Positions 43,401 to 54,410 of a DNA stretch of 64,000 nucleotides are shown here, piece after piece; positions within the stretch are counted from its first letter, which is position 1, and each line of letters opens with the position of its first letter. Under the pieces are notes generated by a model. It did no database searches. It was not told the DNA's origin and worked only from the letters and a program-made list of their open reading frames with translations. The DNA comes from Cystobacter ferrugineus (GTDB lineage: Bacteria > Myxococcota > Myxococcia > Myxococcales > Myxococcaceae). Made by a program: the position numbers and the translations under genes. Where the stretch lies: NCBI RefSeq assembly GCF_001887355.1, contig NZ_MPIN01000006.1, positions 372,001-436,000 on the forward strand, read 5' to 3'.

Positions 43401-46400
43401 GCCATGCTGTCGAGCGCTTCCGTGTCCGTGGGCAGCAGCGTCAACACCTTGCGCCACGAGGCCAGCGACTCGTCGTCCTCACCCAGGCGGGCCTGCAGCC
43501 GCGCCAGGGCCCGGTACAGCTCGGCGCGCGCCGTGTCCCCCGCCCTCGGGGCGGTCTCGGAGAGGATGGCCGCGAGCTCCTCGAGCGCTCCGGCCTTGTC
43601 CACCAACGAGAGGCACAGCTCGAGCGTGCGCGGCTCATCCGGCAGCTCGCGCAGCGCGCGCGTGGCCGACAGGAAGGCCATCTCCGCGTTCTCGAGCGGG
43701 CCCGCATACGTCTCCGCGATGCGGCGCAACAGCGCCGCGCGCTCCTGGGGCACGGGCTCGGCGGAGACGCGCGACTCCAGCATCTGCACCTGCTTGAGGT
43801 GATCGCCCACCGCCGCGAACACCGGCTCCAGCGCCAGGGCCGCCTGGCCTCGCAGCGGGCTGTCCGAGCGCGCCATCTCCTCCAGCGCCCCCACCGCGCC
43901 GGCGTGTCCCGCCCGGCGGCGCAGCACCTCCTGGTAGAGCTCCAGCGCTCCGCGGGGATCATCCAGGCGGCTGAACTTCAAGCGGCCCAGGCGCACGCGC
44001 AGCTCACTGCCCTCTTCCTGGGCGTTGCGCGCATCGGTGAGCTGGATCTCCCGCTCGATGTGCTGCGCCAGCTCCGGCCAGCGCTCCATCTGCGTGAGCA
44101 CACGGCCCAGCAGCTTGAACGCGTTGGCGTCCTCCGGACGGCGCTCCAGCACATCCCGGTACGTCTGCGCGGCCAGCGCCTTGTCGCCCAGCGTCTCCTC
44201 GGCGAGGTGCGCCAGCTCGAAGAGCAGGTTGACCTGCGCGGGCACGGACGGCTCGGCCGCCACCTGCCGGCGCATCACCATCGCCAGCTCCCGGTTGGCG
44301 CCCGTGCGCCGGTGCACGCGGGCGATGGACTCCAGCACCTGCTTGTTCTTCGGATCGCGCCGGCTGACCTCCTCCAGCGCGCGCACCGCCAGATCGTAGC
44401 GCTTGAGGCGCCCGTCGTAGATGGCCGCGAGCCTGCGCCAGAGATCGCCCGCCAGGGGCTCGGTGGCCCCGTGATCGAGCTGATCCTCGTAGGCCGCCGC
44501 CACCTCCTCGAACGAGCCCGAGTCGGCCGCGAGCCGCTCCAGGTCATCGCACACGCCCTCGGCCAGGGGCGCATCGTTGAAGGCGCGCAGGCGCGAGACG
44601 AAGGCGAGCGACGTCTGGCCGAGCGCCTCGCGCAGGGTGGCGATCTCCTGGATGCGCTCCAGGCGCAGCGCGGGCTGGGTGACGGGCAGGAGGATCTCCA
44701 GCACATCCACCATCTTCCGCGTGTCGTTGAGGCCACGGTAGACGGGCTCGAGCAGCCGCGCCGCCTCCACCCGCTGCGCATCGAGCTGCAGCAGGCGCTC
44801 CAGGCCCGCGACGGTCTGCGGATCACCCGGGGCCAGTCCGAGCAGCTCCCGGTAGGCGCTCAGCGCCTCGGCGTGGCTGCCTTCCTTCTCCAGCAACTGG
44901 GCGCGGCGCAGGATGAAGCCATGGCGGGACTCGTTGTCCTTGGCCAGCTCGGCGAGCTGTGCCAGCACATCCGCCTGCTCCAGGGGACGGCGCGTCTTGG
45001 CGAACAGCTTGTCCAGCGCGAGCAGCCCGTCGGCCGCCTTGCGGATGGCCAGTGCCGAGCGCCACGTCTCGATCGCCTTGGCGTCGTCACCCGCCGCGGC
45101 GTGGGCCTCGCCGGCCTTCACCAGCAGCGCGCGCCGTGCCTCGGGATCCGTGGCCAGCGCGGACTGGGCGGCGTAGACCTCGGAGAGGCTCTTGGCGTTC
45201 TGTCCCCGCTCGTACAGGCGCGAGAGCGCGTCGAGCGCCTGACGGTCCTGCGGCGCGTCCTCGAGCACCTTCTTCCAGACGCTGGCGGCCTCTTCCGTCT
45301 GGCCCATCTGCTCGCGCAGCTCCGCGGAGCGGCGCAGCATCGAGAGCGTCGCCGCCTCACCCGCGGGCAGCTCCGAGGCGGCCTCCTCGTACAGTTCGGC
45401 CAGCATCTCGTGAGAGCCCGTGTCGCGCGCGAGCCGCTCCAGTTCCGGCTGGAGCGACTCCCGCTCGATGCCCTGGGAGAAGGCCTTCACCGCCGCCATG
45501 AAGGCAAGCGACGGCTGCTGCATGTCCTGCTCGTAGATGCGGCGGATGTCCGCGGTGAGCTGCACCTTCTCCACGCTCATGGCGGACGCCAGGCGCGCCT
45601 CACGCAGCGCCACGCGGCGGGCATGATCTCCCAGCCGCGCCAGCACCGGATCCAACACCTCCAGCGCGCCGGCACTCATCGGCACGGCCGCCTTCACCCA
45701 GTCCTCGAGCGCCGCGCGGGCACCGGGGTGGCCTGGATCCTCCGCGAGGATGCCCTGATAGAGCTGGAGCGCGGCATTGGCGTCACCCAGGGACGTGCGC
45801 AGCAGCTCGGCGAGGCGGAAGGAGACCTCCCGGCCCTGGGGACTCTGCCCTTCCTGCGTGCGCCGCAGTCCGAGCGCCCAGGCCAGCTCCTTCGGGTGCT
45901 CCAGCTCGGTGTACAGGCGATCCAGGGCGGCAGCGGCCTCGCGCTGGAGCGGATCCTTCTCGGCGATGACCCGCCACGCGTTGGCGGCGCGCTCCAGGTC
46001 GGACAGCTTCGACTCGTGCAGCAGGGCGGCCTCGCGCAGGTAAGCGATCTGCTCGGCCACATCGGGAGCCGCGGCGGCGAGCTTCTCCAACACCTCGGCG
46101 AGCGCGGCCCACTCCTCGCCCGCGCGGTGCAGGCGCTGCAAGGCCTTCAGGCAGTCGACACTACCCGGCTCGAGCATCAGCAGGGCCCGCAGCGACTGGA
46201 GCGCCGCGGCGCGGTCGTCGAGCTTCTTCTCCTGCACCTCGGCCAGCTCGCGCAGCAGACCCACGCGCACCGCGTCAGAGGTCCCCTCCTCCGTGAGCTC
46301 GATGAGGATCTCCGCGTAGGCATCTAGCGAGTCCGCGTCCTCGGCGGCCTGGCGCGCGGCGACCCGAAGCGCGGCGTCACCCGGCGCCAGGCGCAGGGCC

Positions 46401-49400
46401 CGGGCGAGCGAGGCGAAGGCCAGCTCTGGCTGGCGAAGCTGGGCCAGGTGCACCTGCGCGGTCTGCCGCAACGCCAACACCCGGGCGGCGTCATCCTTCG
46501 CCACCTCGGCGAGCACCTCCAGCGCGGCGACCAGCTTGCGGTGATCCTTGGTGGCCTCATACGCCGGGATGAGCGCCCGCGCGGCCTCCTCGCGCGCGGG
46601 GCCCGCCGTGAGCATCCCCTCGAGCGCGGCCCGGGCGTCGGTATCCGACGGCCGCTGGCGGAGGATGTCCGAGAAGCTGCGCACCACGTCCGTGCGGTCT
46701 CCCGAGGAGTCCTGGAGCACCTGCGAGCGCTTGAGCGTCAGCCGCGCCACGCGATCCAGATCGCCCGCGTCCTCCGCGAGCGCGATCTGCCGCGCGAGCA
46801 CCTGGCCCCACTCGGGCTTGCGGTCCGCCTTCTCGTACAACTCGGCCAGCCGCGGCAGGTGACGCACCTCGTCCGCGCCAGCTTGGATGGCGGCCTGGAG
46901 CGCCTCGGCCGCCTGCAACGGACGGCCCAGCCCGGCGTTGAGTTCCACGAGCTGCATCAGCAGCTCCACCTTCTCCGCGCGCGGAGCCGTCTGGATGCGC
47001 TTGCGCAGCAGCGCGTCGGCCTCCGCCGCGCGGCCCGCCTTGCCGTACATCTGGATGAGGCGGCCGAGCACGTCGGACGACTCGGGCGCGCGCTGCAGCG
47101 CCGCCTCCAGCGCACCAATGGCCTCGGGAAGCGCCCCGGACGCCTCGGCCAGCGTCGCCGTCTCCGAGAGCAACTGCACGGCGAGCGCCGGCGCCTCCGC
47201 CTCACCGGCCAGGGCGCGCAGCACGCGCACCAGCTCGGCGTGGGCGGACAGCTCATGGGCCTGCCGCGCGAGCTGGGCACGGTTGCCCTCGTCGGTGGGC
47301 ACCTCGCGCAGGGCCTTGATGCGCAAGTCGAAGGCGGAGCGGCCGTCCGCGAGCTGCTTCTCCTGCAGGCCAGCGATCTGCGCGAACAGCCGCTGCCGCG
47401 CCGCCACGTCCTGCGTGGCCTCCAACTGCTGCGACAGCGCCGTCACCTGGCGCTGATGATCTCCCTGGCGGCCGTAATGACGGGCGAGCGCCTCGGCGAT
47501 CTCCGCCGTGCGCACCCCCGCCGTCGCGAGCCGCTCGAGTCCGCCCAGCACCACGCCCGTGGAGACGTTCTCCGAGAGCAGTTGCAGGAAGAGCGTCGCC
47601 GCCTCCTGGGGACGGTTCAGGCGCTCGGCGTACAGACGGGCCTGACGCGCCGCCCAGTCACTGCGCTCCACCTGCGTCTCGGACACCTTCGCCAGCCGTC
47701 CGGCCAGCTCCGTGGCCTCCTCCACCTTCGACAGCGCGATGCACACCGCCTGCAGGCGCCGCACGCCCGCCGGATCATCCGGCGCGAGCCGCACCAGCTC
47801 CCGCACCAGGGGCTCCAGCTCGGCGGGAGTCGCCCCCGACGCCTCGCGGCGGAGGATCTCCCCTTCCAGGCGCGTCTTCGGATCCGCCGAGAGCGCCGCG
47901 GCGGCACGCAGCGCCTTCACCGCTTCCTGGGCGGCGCTGTCGCCCGGAGCGCGCGCGAGCACTTCCTTCCAGGCGGCTTCCGCCCCCGCGGGATCCGCCA
48001 GCGGCCCCTCGAGCAGCCGCGCGAGATGGCGCCAGATGGGAACGGATGCCTCGGGAGGAAGCGCCGCCATGGCCGCGCGCCGCAGCGCCGTCGCGAGCGC
48101 GGGCTCCGCATGGGCCTTGCTCGCGTGCTCCACCACCGCCTCCAGCAACATCGGCCGGCTCGGCTCCAACGTGAGGGCGCGCGCGAGCACCTCGAAGGCC
48201 CCCCGCGCGTTCTCCGCCTCCTCGTACAGCAGCGCCAGCCCCTCGCAGAAGGCCACGCGCTCGGCGCGCGAGCGCGGGGCGAGCATCGCCAGATCCAACA
48301 AGGGCTCGAGCGCCGCGAGATCCTCCTGCTCCGCCAACAGCCGCGCGAGCATGAAGGCCGCCGCGGCGTTGACCGGGTCCAGCTTGAGCACGGACTCGAG
48401 GTGGGTGCGCGTCGCGGTCCCGTCCTTCTGCTGCAGGTACAGGTCCGCCAGCCGCAGGTGCAGGGTCACCCGGGTCGACCGGTCCTTCACCGTCGTCAGG
48501 ACCCGCTCCAACATGGCGAGCGCGTCCGCTTCACGCTGCTGATCCAGGAGCAGCTCGGCACCGAGGTTGGCGATGTCCGCGCGCGAGGGATCCACCGACG
48601 TGGCCTTCTCGAAGGCGGCGAGCGCCCCGGCCGGATCATTGAGCCGGGTCATCCGCAAGGTGCCCAGCCGCAGCCACAGGTCCGCCTGCACCGTGCGATC
48701 TCGCGCCTCGTTCGCGAGCGCCTCGATCCACGACTGCGCGGACGACACGTCACCGTTGCGCTCGGCCAGGAACTCGATGAGGCCGACGGCATCGGGCATG
48801 CCCGGCCAGAGGAGGAAGCAGCGGTCCAGCGCCTCCTTCACCTTGTCCGTCGCCGTCGGCTCGTACCAGGCGTGCAGCTTGGCCACCAGCAGCGACAGCC
48901 GCGCCGCGCTCTTGCGATCACGCTCCTCCAGCGACATGCCGCGCAGGGTGCGCGCGCGCTCGCGCCACGTCTGCTCGAAGCGCTGCAGCGTCTGCGCGGC
49001 CTTGTCCGCCCGGACGTTCTTCGGCTCCAGTTCCCGCACCACGGCCAGCACCTGCTGGGCGAGCACGTGCTCGGTGGGATCCTCCACCAGCTTCTCGCAG
49101 AGGGCCGCGTATTCCTCCGCCATGCCCTCGGCGCCCAGCGCGGCCCGCTCGCGCTCGAGCGAGTCGAAGACGGGCTGGAAGCGCTCGTCGGCCATGAGCA
49201 ACTGGCGCGCGCGCTTGAAGGTGTTGCGCTCCGGCCTGGCGCGCACGGCCCACTGCAGGCACAGCACCGCGCGATCGCGGCGGAAGAGCTTCTGCTCGTG
49301 GAGGTTGGCCGCCTTGAGGAAGAAGGACGCCGACTCATCACCCTCGCTCAGGGCGCCCAGCCGCTCCAGCACATCGACGAGCGCCGACATGTCCTGGCGC

Positions 49401-49696
49401 GCCTCGTAGACGGCCTTCAGTCCGAGCAGGGCGGGACGGGGGTCCTCTGCGATGAGCAGCGCGCGCCGCAGCAGTTCCTCGGAACGCGCGGGGTTGCGCA
49501 ACCGCTCGTGGGCAAGTTGACCCGCGCGCACCAGCACCCGCGCCGCCTCGGCGCCCGTCGTCTCGCGCGCACGACCCTCGTAGAGACGGATGAGCTCCTC
49601 GACCCGGCCTGCCTTCTCAAGCGAGGCCTCAACCTCGGCGAAGGGTCGCTCGGTGACGACACGCTCGGCGGGTCGGCGGAGGTTCGACGAATCCAT
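37427..49696 (-). CDS. gltI: Giant TPR protein GltI (AgmK) of the gliding machine
   Basis: A 4,089-residue protein, larger than most of this family (M. xanthus AgmK is about 3,800). It consists of very many TPR-like helical repeats with the phrase LYEEVA/LYREVLERRP, and with repeated Ala-, Leu- and Arg-rich helices. A distinct C-terminal part (about 3,720-4,089) ends with [20 protein letters not shown] and a final VQVKK. The N-terminus ([14 protein letters not shown]) has no signal peptide, so it stays in the cytoplasm or follows an unusual route. The ATG is at 49696. It lies between the TPR gene at 49797 and gltJ, as in M. xanthus, and is needed for A-motility there. The opposite strand carries a spurious 2,999-codon open frame, caused by GC bias. 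Confidence 0.92.
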   Translation of the reverse strand: MDSSNLRRPAERVVTERPFAEVEASLEKAGRVEELIRLYEGRARETTGAEAARVLVRAGQLAHERLRNPARSEELLRRALLIAEDPRPALLGLKAVYEARQDMSALVDVLERLGALSEGDESASFFLKAANLHEQKLFRRDRAVLCLQWAVRARPERNTFKRARQLLMADERFQPVFDSLERERAALGAEGMAEEYAALCEKLVEDPTEHVLAQQVLAVVRELEPKNVRADKAAQTLQRFEQTWRERARTLRGMSLEERDRKSAARLSLLVAKLHAWYEPTATDKVKEALDRCFLLWPGMPDAVGLIEFLAERNGDVSSAQSWIEALANEARDRTVQADLWLRLGTLRMTRLNDPAGALAAFEKATSVDPSRADIANLGAELLLDQQREADALAMLERVLTTVKDRSTRVTLHLRLADLYLQQKDGTATRTHLESVLKLDPVNAAAAFMLARLLAEQEDLAALEPLLDLAMLAPRSRAERVAFCEGLALLYEEAENARGAFEVLARALTLEPSRPMLLEAVVEHASKAHAEPALATALRRAAMAALPPEASVPIWRHLARLLEGPLADPAGAEAAWKEVLARAPGDSAAQEAVKALRAAAALSADPKTRLEGEILRREASGATPAELEPLVRELVRLAPDDPAGVRRLQAVCIALSKVEEATELAGRLAKVSETQVERSDWAARQARLYAERLNRPQEAATLFLQLLSENVSTGVVLGGLERLATAGVRTAEIAEALARHYGRQGDHQRQVTALSQQLEATQDVAARQRLFAQIAGLQEKQLADGRSAFDLRIKALREVPTDEGNRAQLARQAHELSAHAELVRVLRALAGEAEAPALAVQLLSETATLAEASGALPEAIGALEAALQRAPESSDVLGRLIQMYGKAGRAAEADALLRKRIQTAPRAEKVELLMQLVELNAGLGRPLQAAEALQAAIQAGADEVRHLPRLAELYEKADRKPEWGQVLARQIALAEDAGDLDRVARLTLKRSQVLQDSSGDRTDVVRSFSDILRQRPSDTDARAALEGMLTAGPAREEAARALIPAYEATKDHRKLVAALEVLAEVAKDDAARVLALRQTAQVHLAQLRQPELAFASLARALRLAPGDAALRVAARQAAEDADSLDAYAEILIELTEEGTSDAVRVGLLRELAEVQEKKLDDRAAALQSLRALLMLEPGSVDCLKALQRLHRAGEEWAALAEVLEKLAAAAPDVAEQIAYLREAALLHESKLSDLERAANAWRVIAEKDPLQREAAAALDRLYTELEHPKELAWALGLRRTQEGQSPQGREVSFRLAELLRTSLGDANAALQLYQGILAEDPGHPGARAALEDWVKAAVPMSAGALEVLDPVLARLGDHARRVALREARLASAMSVEKVQLTADIRRIYEQDMQQPSLAFMAAVKAFSQGIERESLQPELERLARDTGSHEMLAELYEEAASELPAGEAATLSMLRRSAELREQMGQTEEAASVWKKVLEDAPQDRQALDALSRLYERGQNAKSLSEVYAAQSALATDPEARRALLVKAGEAHAAAGDDAKAIETWRSALAIRKAADGLLALDKLFAKTRRPLEQADVLAQLAELAKDNESRHGFILRRAQLLEKEGSHAEALSAYRELLGLAPGDPQTVAGLERLLQLDAQRVEAARLLEPVYRGLNDTRKMVDVLEILLPVTQPALRLERIQEIATLREALGQTSLAFVSRLRAFNDAPLAEGVCDDLERLAADSGSFEEVAAAYEDQLDHGATEPLAGDLWRRLAAIYDGRLKRYDLAVRALEEVSRRDPKNKQVLESIARVHRRTGANRELAMVMRRQVAAEPSVPAQVNLLFELAHLAEETLGDKALAAQTYRDVLERRPEDANAFKLLGRVLTQMERWPELAQHIEREIQLTDARNAQEEGSELRVRLGRLKFSRLDDPRGALELYQEVLRRRAGHAGAVGALEEMARSDSPLRGQAALALEPVFAAVGDHLKQVQMLESRVSAEPVPQERAALLRRIAETYAGPLENAEMAFLSATRALRELPDEPRTLELCLSLVDKAGALEELAAILSETAPRAGDTARAELYRALARLQARLGEDDESLASWRKVLTLLPTDTEALDSMARMVADQGTPQELLEVLRRQLASAEESARRAQVLLQIAALQDEKLHDGLGALATLRRLLDVKPDDAAALARMDGLCQKLERWPELADVLARRIALVTPEEGLELKFRLAVARETKLLDKAGALALYGEVLSIQPNHLGTVGRLEALVGREPQNLLAVETLLNAFRASGDVTRLASLIETRVGVSPDAHERKTLLGELATLRESQGEPELTFLALFRSFKEDPNDRELRIRLENATDAAGSYDELVVAYEDALPRVAEVQDAAEICLKLGQLFESRLSEPERAIIYYERARKLDSTAQVKSLAALDRLYITLEAWPELADVLEALASTADQTVEKVGYLFRLGQLVQEKLDNMDRAASAFEQVLALDPTHLASARLLEGIYDAAGAQDKLYAILKLQSERVTGLERERVLMRMAQVSSEGLEDLDRAIKLYRELLAKNPRNDQAFTALEGLYEQAGRHEELRVLLADRLAQTLDPREVVRLNERLGKVVYRLLKQPEMAVTYLKAALDRDPRHRGVLDTLRELYEETGPAEELVGILRRLVPLQESAEGVKVLRLRLAEVLSGMGRREEALDAARRALEVEPHAVADLERVQALFVSLRAYNDAVRVLELKVQVHLQENERDQAVATWFAVADLWSGAGNKPELAAGALEKVLELDPANRTAYERVCELYRANKDWRAYAQVVDRYLPHLVTEEEKLATLKELAKVQEERLGQKDVAFLALCRALQIDASDDMLREEVERLADETGSHEELAAVYEEVADALPRGPLAERMYATLARVHDLKLDDAQAAEAALRKILEFDPTNATALDGLAGMFQRRGREREYVVALEQKIEAAGSIEARKAILREIARVQDEQGDPDEAASALLRALELEPDAETLGDLTALYRRQKAWKDVAATLLRARDLAATVEERARIQVEVAGVYERDIGDDEPAVAAYRQALEFEPYNLQALESLERLHTRLDQPAELLAIYERMLEVITDYRERVRVLFRCASIWEDTFQNPANADAFIEGVLAIDPQNMQAIKSLIRLRRMQARWEDLIVAYERQLQLATSTQEQAEIYVEVGNVYHQQLKQVDRAVNTYHHALGMDPMCRPALHALGNLYERSGNWPYALEVLQQEAQLAGHSPEAVELYYRMGRMHEDMLMDTGSARASYQSALAIDPGHLASIRALKGIQEQEKDWGGYEQTLLQEAQQTEEPEAKARALLEVARYNAETKGDPDTATHYYEETLRYAPDSLDAARPLSDVYSAREDWVRCERMLDIVVRKMAERAIAEKDSGLAAELCRQLYRLGYVADKLGNRDKALDSYKKAYDLDATYLPVLEGYGHLLVQHAQRYEDALRIFQTILIHHREELTDMEVVEVYWQLGDIHAKLNQADRAQNHFEKALAVDSSHEASLRALVALMDASQRWERAADLRQQLAQVLDGESKVQVYLELGQLAREKLKDPYQAIDAYTGALKLMPESLEVLDALYVLLRETRQGQKAADMLERMLRLPALSSEPNKAKRVWFALGELRRDELRDVDGAAQAFNTALDLDHRFVEAFSALEAMLGGASQWRALEENYVKMIGRMPKTPDTHGARMGLWRALGDLYRQVLKSPENAVAAYGLVAKGLPDDASVQEIYAELAAATPGKEDEAIAALRRALPNTRDARKVCSQLVRLCALRRDYDGAWRAAQAVAGLLGEAGDDEKEILSKLGPYAKLKEVAQRPLPDRMWSSHLLHPRLRGPFTELMGLLFEQLGHLYAVPFQNYQLVPKKHRIDLAGSQEYHVQHYRYVARLFGMDAVELYSPHLVARRENMAKRSNEPAPDPRLNVEVLQTHPACLRAGGRFFAEQGQKEAYYMLGRTFALVRPELALSQRLAPERLEAVVQAALSLVVPNLRFTVDPRAVDAERRVLEKSVSEQGRAALAKVARVYVPVATPADVRQYLEGVELTAVRAGLLAAGECEPVKRMVLEETGSAFRVSPKAKLQDLLVFATSDELRELRVAIGTDVEVQVKK

Positions 49697-49796
49697 GAAA
49701 AGAAAGCCTCGCGAAAATGGAAGGGGCGGAAGAGCGGCACTCTATCGTCCGCTCCCCGCCCCTCGCAATCTCGCAAATCCCGCCAACTGTCGAGAT

Positions 49797-51671
49797 TTAC
49801 TGGCTTTCTTGCCCGTCCGTAGTAGGAGCGGACGAGCTCTGCTCGGCAGTAGGAGCCTGTCCCACCGCCGCATCCTCCGCTTCCTCGGCCGCGGCGGCGG
49901 CTTCCGCCGGCTGCCGTGCGGGGGGCGTGGCTGGCAGGGCCTGGGCGCGCTGCACGCCCGCCTCGTCACCCAGCTTCGTGTATAGAGCCACGGCCCGGTC
50001 GCGCAGCTGCAACTCCTCGGCGAGCGAGGCGGCCTTGGGCAGGTGGCCGATGAGCTCGTACAACCCGAGGGCCTTCTCCTTGCGGCCGATCTCCTCGTAG
50101 AGCGCGGCGGCCGTGGCCGACTCGCCGAGCAGTTCCAGCCACCGGGCGCGGCCGGCCGGCTTGTTCTCCGCCTCGGCGCGCGCCAGCTCCTTCTGGGCGA
50201 GCGTCTTGGCCTCGTCCTCCAGCTTCAGCCGCTGCAGGAAGTAGAAGGCCTTGGGCGGCGGGAGCGAGCCGAGCACCTCCACCGCGTCCTGCCGGCGGCC
50301 GGCGGCCACCAGCAGCGTGGCGGCGCCCAACCGGTCCCCACGCTCCACCAGGGCCTTCACCTCCAGGTCCCGGATGCGGTTGGCGGACGCGAAGTCACGC
50401 GAGCGCTCGTACGCCTTGCGCGCCAGCGACAGCTTCCCCGCGCGCTCGTAGGCGAGCGCCGCCTGGTCGAACTGACGGGCCCGCTCGTACAGCCGGGCGA
50501 CGTTCTCGAAGTCGCCCTTGCCGATGTAGACCTCCATCAGCAGCTCGTACGCCCCCGCCTTCTCGAGCACCTGGGTCAGCTGCTCCGCGGGCACCGTCGC
50601 CATGAGGCGCCGGGCGGCGTCGTTGTCCTTGCCCGCCAGCGCGCAGCGCAGGGCACTGCGGATGTCGCCCCCCGCCTCGAAGAGGCGCGCGGCCTCGGTG
50701 AAGGAGTTGTTGCGCTCGTGCATGCGCGCCGCGTCACGGGTGCGGCCCATGCCCTCGAGCTGCTTGGACTGCTCCTGCCAGTCTCCCGTCAGCTCCGGCA
50801 GGGGCTGCCGGCGCTCACCCTCGGGACGCTCGGGACGCTCCCGGCGCTCCCGGCGCTCCCGGCGCTCACCCTCGGGACGCTCGCGGCGCTCCCGGCGCTC
50901 ACCCTCGGGACGCTCGCGGCGCTCCCGGCGCTCACCCTCACCCCGGCCCTCGCGACGCTCCCGGCGCTCACCCGCGGGACGTTCCGCCGCGGGACGCGCG
51001 GCGGGCTCCTCGCGCTCCGGCTCGGGCTGACGGCCACTCAGGCCGAAGGCCGCCGCGGCACGCTCCTGATCTCCCGCGGCACGCCAGGCGCGGCCCACGA
51101 GGTAGAGCACGTCCGTGTAGGCCTGGAACTTCTCCTTGGCCGGATCCACCGCGGGCGCCGCGGGCGCGCCACCGGCGGCCGCCTCCGCGCCCTCACCGGA
51201 AGCCGCGGGAGAGGCCTGTCCCTCGGCGGGAGCGGTCTCGGCCGGAGCCTCGGCGGGAGCGGAACCCGCCTCCGCCGCCGGAGCCGCCTCGGGAGCGGGC
51301 GGCTTGGTCTGCCGCTGCACGCGCAGCAGCGTGGTGATGAGCCGGCCCCTCACGTTGAGCTCCAGATCGTCGAGCGACTTCGCGCGCAGGGCGCGCAGCG
51401 AGCGGACGATCGACTCCAGGGGCTGCTTCTCGGCGGCGAGGTCGTTCTTGCCCAGCGCCTTCTCCAGGACGCTCAGCTCGGCGATGACGCGCTGTCCGGG
51501 ACCGACCGGTCCTTCCTCGCGATCCCGGCCCCGACCCCGGCCACCTCCCCGCCCGCCTTCGCGGTCACCAAATGAAAAACCACCCGGGCCATCCCGGCGA
51601 GGACCCTGACCGGGCGCACCACCCGGGCCCCGTCCACCGCGCGGCCCACCGCTTCCATTCTCCTGAGGCAC
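49797..51671 (-). CDS. TPR-like protein of the glt cluster with Arg/Glu-rich repeat tract
   Basis: A 624-residue protein with a GTG start preceded by GGGAGA. The N-terminus is Gly/Arg-rich (GGRGRGRDREE), followed by a helical domain (VIAELSVLEKALGKNDLAAE), an Ala/Glu/Pro linker and an Arg/Glu tandem-repeat tract. The C-terminal 340 residues form TPR-like helical hairpins (ARLYERARQFDQAALAYERA, ARKAYERSRDFASANRIRD). It lacks a signal peptide and so is cytosolic. A gene in this position between gltI and gltH occurs in M. xanthus (MXAN_4864/4865 region) but has no glt name. It starts 12 bases after the gltH stop, so the two are co-transcribed. It could be a cytoplasmic scaffold of the gliding complex. 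Confidence 0.75.
   Translation of the reverse strand: MPQENGSGGPRGGRGPGGAPGQGPRRDGPGGFSFGDREGGRGGGRGRGRDREEGPVGPGQRVIAELSVLEKALGKNDLAAEKQPLESIVRSLRALRAKSLDDLELNVRGRLITTLLRVQRQTKPPAPEAAPAAEAGSAPAEAPAETAPAEGQASPAASGEGAEAAAGGAPAAPAVDPAKEKFQAYTDVLYLVGRAWRAAGDQERAAAAFGLSGRQPEPEREEPAARPAAERPAGERRERREGRGEGERRERRERPEGERRERRERPEGERRERRERRERPERPEGERRQPLPELTGDWQEQSKQLEGMGRTRDAARMHERNNSFTEAARLFEAGGDIRSALRCALAGKDNDAARRLMATVPAEQLTQVLEKAGAYELLMEVYIGKGDFENVARLYERARQFDQAALAYERAGKLSLARKAYERSRDFASANRIRDLEVKALVERGDRLGAATLLVAAGRRQDAVEVLGSLPPPKAFYFLQRLKLEDEAKTLAQKELARAEAENKPAGRARWLELLGESATAAALYEEIGRKEKALGLYELIGHLPKAASLAEELQLRDRAVALYTKLGDEAGVQRAQALPATPPARQPAEAAAAAEEAEDAAVGQAPTAEQSSSAPTTDGQESQ
50818..50984 (-). repeat. 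Tandem 33-bp repeats coding an Arg/Glu tract
   Basis: A unit of about 33 bases (GCTCACCCTCGGGACGCTCG on the plus strand, plus about 13 more) recurs about four times with shortened copies between. It encodes the peptide unit RRERPEGERRE on the minus strand. The repeats lie inside the TPR gene, and copy number is likely variable between strains. Confidence 0.75.
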
Positions 51672-51683
51672 GTGATTCTCCCG

Positions 51684-52298
51684 CTAGAACGCGTAGCGAA
51701 GGTTCGGCGTCAGCGCGAACCCGAAAGACTGAGACTTGACGAAGAAGCTCGCCGTCACCTCGACACCAATCGAGAAGTGCCGGAGGCGCGTGTAGTACTC
51801 CACTCCCGGTCCGGCGAATACCAGAATGTCGGACTCCGGCAGGAGCGCTTTCGGCCAGAACAGGGCATAGCCCGCGCCGCCTCGCACGTAGAACCACGTG
51901 CGCGGCACGTCCTGCGCGTCGGGGAAGCTCACCAGGCGCACGTGCGCCACGGCACCGGGCACCAGCGAGGAGAAGTCACCCGAGGCATTCCCGTTGGAGT
52001 AGCCCGTGTAATCCGAGCCGGCCCGGTTGACGGCGCCTCGGAGGAAGAGCCCGATCGACAGGCGATCACCGATGTCCACGCCCAGCTCCACCTCGGCCAT
52101 CTGTCCGGGCGAGAAGGGCCGGGGTCCGGAGGACGCGGGCGGATTGACGATGAAGAGAGGACCACCGAGGACCGAGAAGTACAGACCCCGCTCGATTTCC
52201 TCGAAGGTCTCGGCGGGACGGTCACCAGCGGCCTGCGCATTCGCGAGCGCGGGAAGGGCGAGTGCGGCGCAAACGACAAAAGGGCGGAGGGCTTTCAT
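51684..52298 (-). CDS. gltH: Outer-membrane beta-barrel GltH
   Basis: A 204-residue protein with a Sec signal (MKALRPFVVCAALALPALAN, cleavage likely after ANA). The mature part is a run of alternating strand-like segments (FSVLGGPLFIV, AEVELGVDIGDRLSIGLFLR, VRGGAGYALFW, SIGVEVTASFFVKSQSFGF) and ends in LRYAF. This terminal aromatic residue is typical of outer-membrane barrels. It is small for a porin (8 strands likely). In M. xanthus, GltH is one of the outer-membrane components of the gliding complex. A hairpin terminator lies between it and gltG. Confidence 0.88.
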   Translation of the reverse strand: MKALRPFVVCAALALPALANAQAAGDRPAETFEEIERGLYFSVLGGPLFIVNPPASSGPRPFSPGQMAEVELGVDIGDRLSIGLFLRGAVNRAGSDYTGYSNGNASGDFSSLVPGAVAHVRLVSFPDAQDVPRTWFYVRGGAGYALFWPKALLPESDILVFAGPGVEYYTRLRHFSIGVEVTASFFVKSQSFGFALTPNLRYAF

Positions 52299-52350
52299 TC
52301 AGGACTGGAAGTTAGCCCAGGCGCCCCCGGACGCCAGAGGCAAAAAGCAA

Positions 52351-52381
52351 GTGGGCGGCTCCGCGATGCGGAACCGCCCAC
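52351..52381 (-). terminator. Hairpin terminator between gltG and gltH
   Basis: GTGGGCGG (52351-52358) pairs with CCGCCCAC (52374-52381), and inside them TCCGC pairs with GCGGA around GAT. On the minus strand it is followed by TTGCTTTTTG. It lies 27 bases after the gltG stop. It would separate gltD-G from gltH-I-J transcription unless read through. Confidence 0.75.
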
Positions 52382-52407
52382 ATTGGATGTTTCCTGTCAG
52401 CGGAGGA

Positions 52408-54342
52408 TTACTCTCCGGCCGCCTTGAAGATGAACGGGTAGGTGACGACCACGGAGCCACCGCCCTTGGGCTTGGGGAACGTCCAGGTGCGCACGCGGCC
52501 GGCCACGCACTGCTCCAGCTCCGAGTTGCCCGCGGTGGACTGGGCCACGGAGGAGGTGACCACGTTGCCCTCGGTGGCGATGGTGAAGCGGATGGCCACC
52601 TTGCCGCCCAGCTTCGGGAAGCGGTTGAGCAGGCTCTCGTAGCAGAAGCGGATCTGCCCGCGGTTGCGCTGGATGACCTGGCGTACGAGCTCCTTGTCGA
52701 GCGAGCCGCTCACCGTGGCCTCCTCGGCCGCGATGCCCACTTCCACGCTCTGCTTGGTGCCGCCGAGGCTACCGGTGGCGGAACCATAAGAGCCCATGCC
52801 GCCACCACGGCCCTTGGTGCCGACCGTGCCGATGCCCACCACGTCCGTGGAACCGGCACCGCCACCACCGCCGCCCTTGAGGCCGAGACCGCCGAAGCTG
52901 GTCGCGGCCGTCTTCCCGGCGAACATGTTGCCCATGGCACCCTTGAGGTTGTTGCTCAGACCGCCACCGAAGAGGCTCGCGGCGCCACCCTTGCCGCCGA
53001 AGATCTTGGCGGCCATGTTCTTGGCCTCGGCCTTCCTGTCGGGCTTGGCCTGAGTCGCCGTCTTGGGCGTCTCCTTCACCACCTTCTGGGTGTCGTCCTT
53101 CTTCTTGGCCGCTTCCTTCTTGGCCGCCTTCTCCGCCTTCTGCTCGTTGAGCTTCTCGAGGAACTTGTTCTTCTGCGTATCGGGAGGCTTCACGATGAGC
53201 TTGGCGATGCGCGAGTTGCTGCCCGCGAGCTCATCCGCGTAGGCGTCCCCGGCCGCGGCCAGGTTGGACGCGCTGATGACGAACAGCGACGCGATGAAGA
53301 AGAGCACCAGGAAGATGTTGATGACGGCGAAGTCCACCGACTCGCCCAGCGGCGCGAAGGCGCGCTTGGGCACGGACTCGAAGCAGGCCTCGAGCGTCAC
53401 ACCGCCCAGGTCCACCGACAGGAAGTCGTCGTCCTTGAGGGTGATCGCGTAGGAGTCACCCTCGTGCGAGGCCTTGCCGGACTCGATGACCGCCTTGAGG
53501 TCCAGCGTCTCGCCCTTGCGCACGAACTCGCCCTTCATCTTGCCCGTGAAGAGCACCGTGAAGGACTGGCCGTCCGTGCGCATCACCTCGAAGCGCTCGC
53601 CGCCCAGCTTGGAGTCGCCCATGATGAAGTCGACGCCCTTGGCGCTGCCCACGGAGAAGGAGCGCTTCTGGCCCGGCGCGATGAAGAAGTCGCCCACGCG
53701 CTGGTCGCCCCACATGAAGTGCAGGCCCAGGCCGACCGGCCCCTTGGACTTGGAGGGCACCCGGCGCACGCGGGGCGCGGGCTGCTCGGCCGGCGCCTCG
53801 TGCGCGGCGGCCACCGGCTGGGCCACGGCCTGGGGAGCCGCGACCGGAGCGGGAGCAGGAGCGGCGGCCACGGGAGCGGGCGTCGCGGCGGCCACGGGAG
53901 CGGGCGTCGCGGCGCGAGCCGGAGAGATGGCCGCCTGGGCCAGCCCGGCGGCGAGCGCCGCGTCCGGCTGGGGGGCGATGGGAGCCGCCACGACGGGCGC
54001 GGTGCTCGCGGCGGCCGAGGCCAGGTTGGCCGCGGCGATGGCCGTGGTGTCCTCCAGGCGGATGGTGGTGCCACCCACCTTGATCTCATCGCCGAACGAC
54101 AGCTGGCCCTTGTTGACCCGCTTGCCGTTGACGTAGGTGCCCTCGACGCTGCCCATGTCGATGATGGACAGGCTGCCGTCGGAGGCCACCTCGATGACGG
54201 AGTGGATACGGCTGACCTTCTCGTCGTCCAGGCACAGGTGCGCCGAGGCAAGACGGCCAATCTTGATGATGTCGCGCTCGAAGTCCTTCGAGGTGACGAG
54301 GGTGTCACCCTTGAAGACCCGGAGTGTCAAAGGCACAGGCAT
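52408..54342 (-). CDS. gltG: FHA-domain protein GltG (PglI) with AgmX/PglI C-terminal domain
   Basis: A 644-residue protein with GAGGAA 6-7 bases before its ATG. Residues 1-100 form an FHA phospho-threonine-binding domain (IKIGRLASAHLCLDD, KVSRIHSVIEVASDG, SVEGTYVNGKRVNKG). Around residues 335-358 is one membrane segment (FAVINIFLVLFFIASLFVIS). A Lys/Ala coiled-coil-like stretch and a Gly-rich linker follow. The last 105 residues are the AgmX/PglI C-terminal domain (LVRQVIQRNRGQIRFCYESL, RFPKLGGKVAIRFTIATEG), shared with GltJ. It should sit in the inner membrane with FHA in the cytoplasm and the TonB-like end in the periplasm. It overlaps nothing and lies 68 bases after gltF. Confidence 0.93.
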   Translation of the reverse strand: MPVPLTLRVFKGDTLVTSKDFERDIIKIGRLASAHLCLDDEKVSRIHSVIEVASDGSLSIIDMGSVEGTYVNGKRVNKGQLSFGDEIKVGGTTIRLEDTTAIAAANLASAAASTAPVVAAPIAPQPDAALAAGLAQAAISPARAATPAPVAAATPAPVAAAPAPAPVAAPQAVAQPVAAAHEAPAEQPAPRVRRVPSKSKGPVGLGLHFMWGDQRVGDFFIAPGQKRSFSVGSAKGVDFIMGDSKLGGERFEVMRTDGQSFTVLFTGKMKGEFVRKGETLDLKAVIESGKASHEGDSYAITLKDDDFLSVDLGGVTLEACFESVPKRAFAPLGESVDFAVINIFLVLFFIASLFVISASNLAAAGDAYADELAGSNSRIAKLIVKPPDTQKNKFLEKLNEQKAEKAAKKEAAKKKDDTQKVVKETPKTATQAKPDRKAEAKNMAAKIFGGKGGAASLFGGGLSNNLKGAMGNMFAGKTAATSFGGLGLKGGGGGGAGSTDVVGIGTVGTKGRGGGMGSYGSATGSLGGTKQSVEVGIAAEEATVSGSLDKELVRQVIQRNRGQIRFCYESLLNRFPKLGGKVAIRFTIATEGNVVTSSVAQSTAGNSELEQCVAGRVRTWTFPKPKGGGSVVVTYPFIFKAAGE

Positions 54343-54410
54343 TTCAATTCCTCGGTAGGCTTGCGGCGATCTCTAGGACAACGCGGACGGCGATGGGTTC
54401 CCGGCGATTT

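Noticed and set aside
37328-46327. 2,999-codon plus-strand open frame
   Set aside because: It is antisense to gltI, has no domain and a Leu/Arg/His-rich composition typical of complementary GC-rich coding. The sense frame is a well-known TPR protein.
46448-49822. 1,124-codon plus-strand open frame
   Set aside because: Also antisense to gltI with the same low-information composition.
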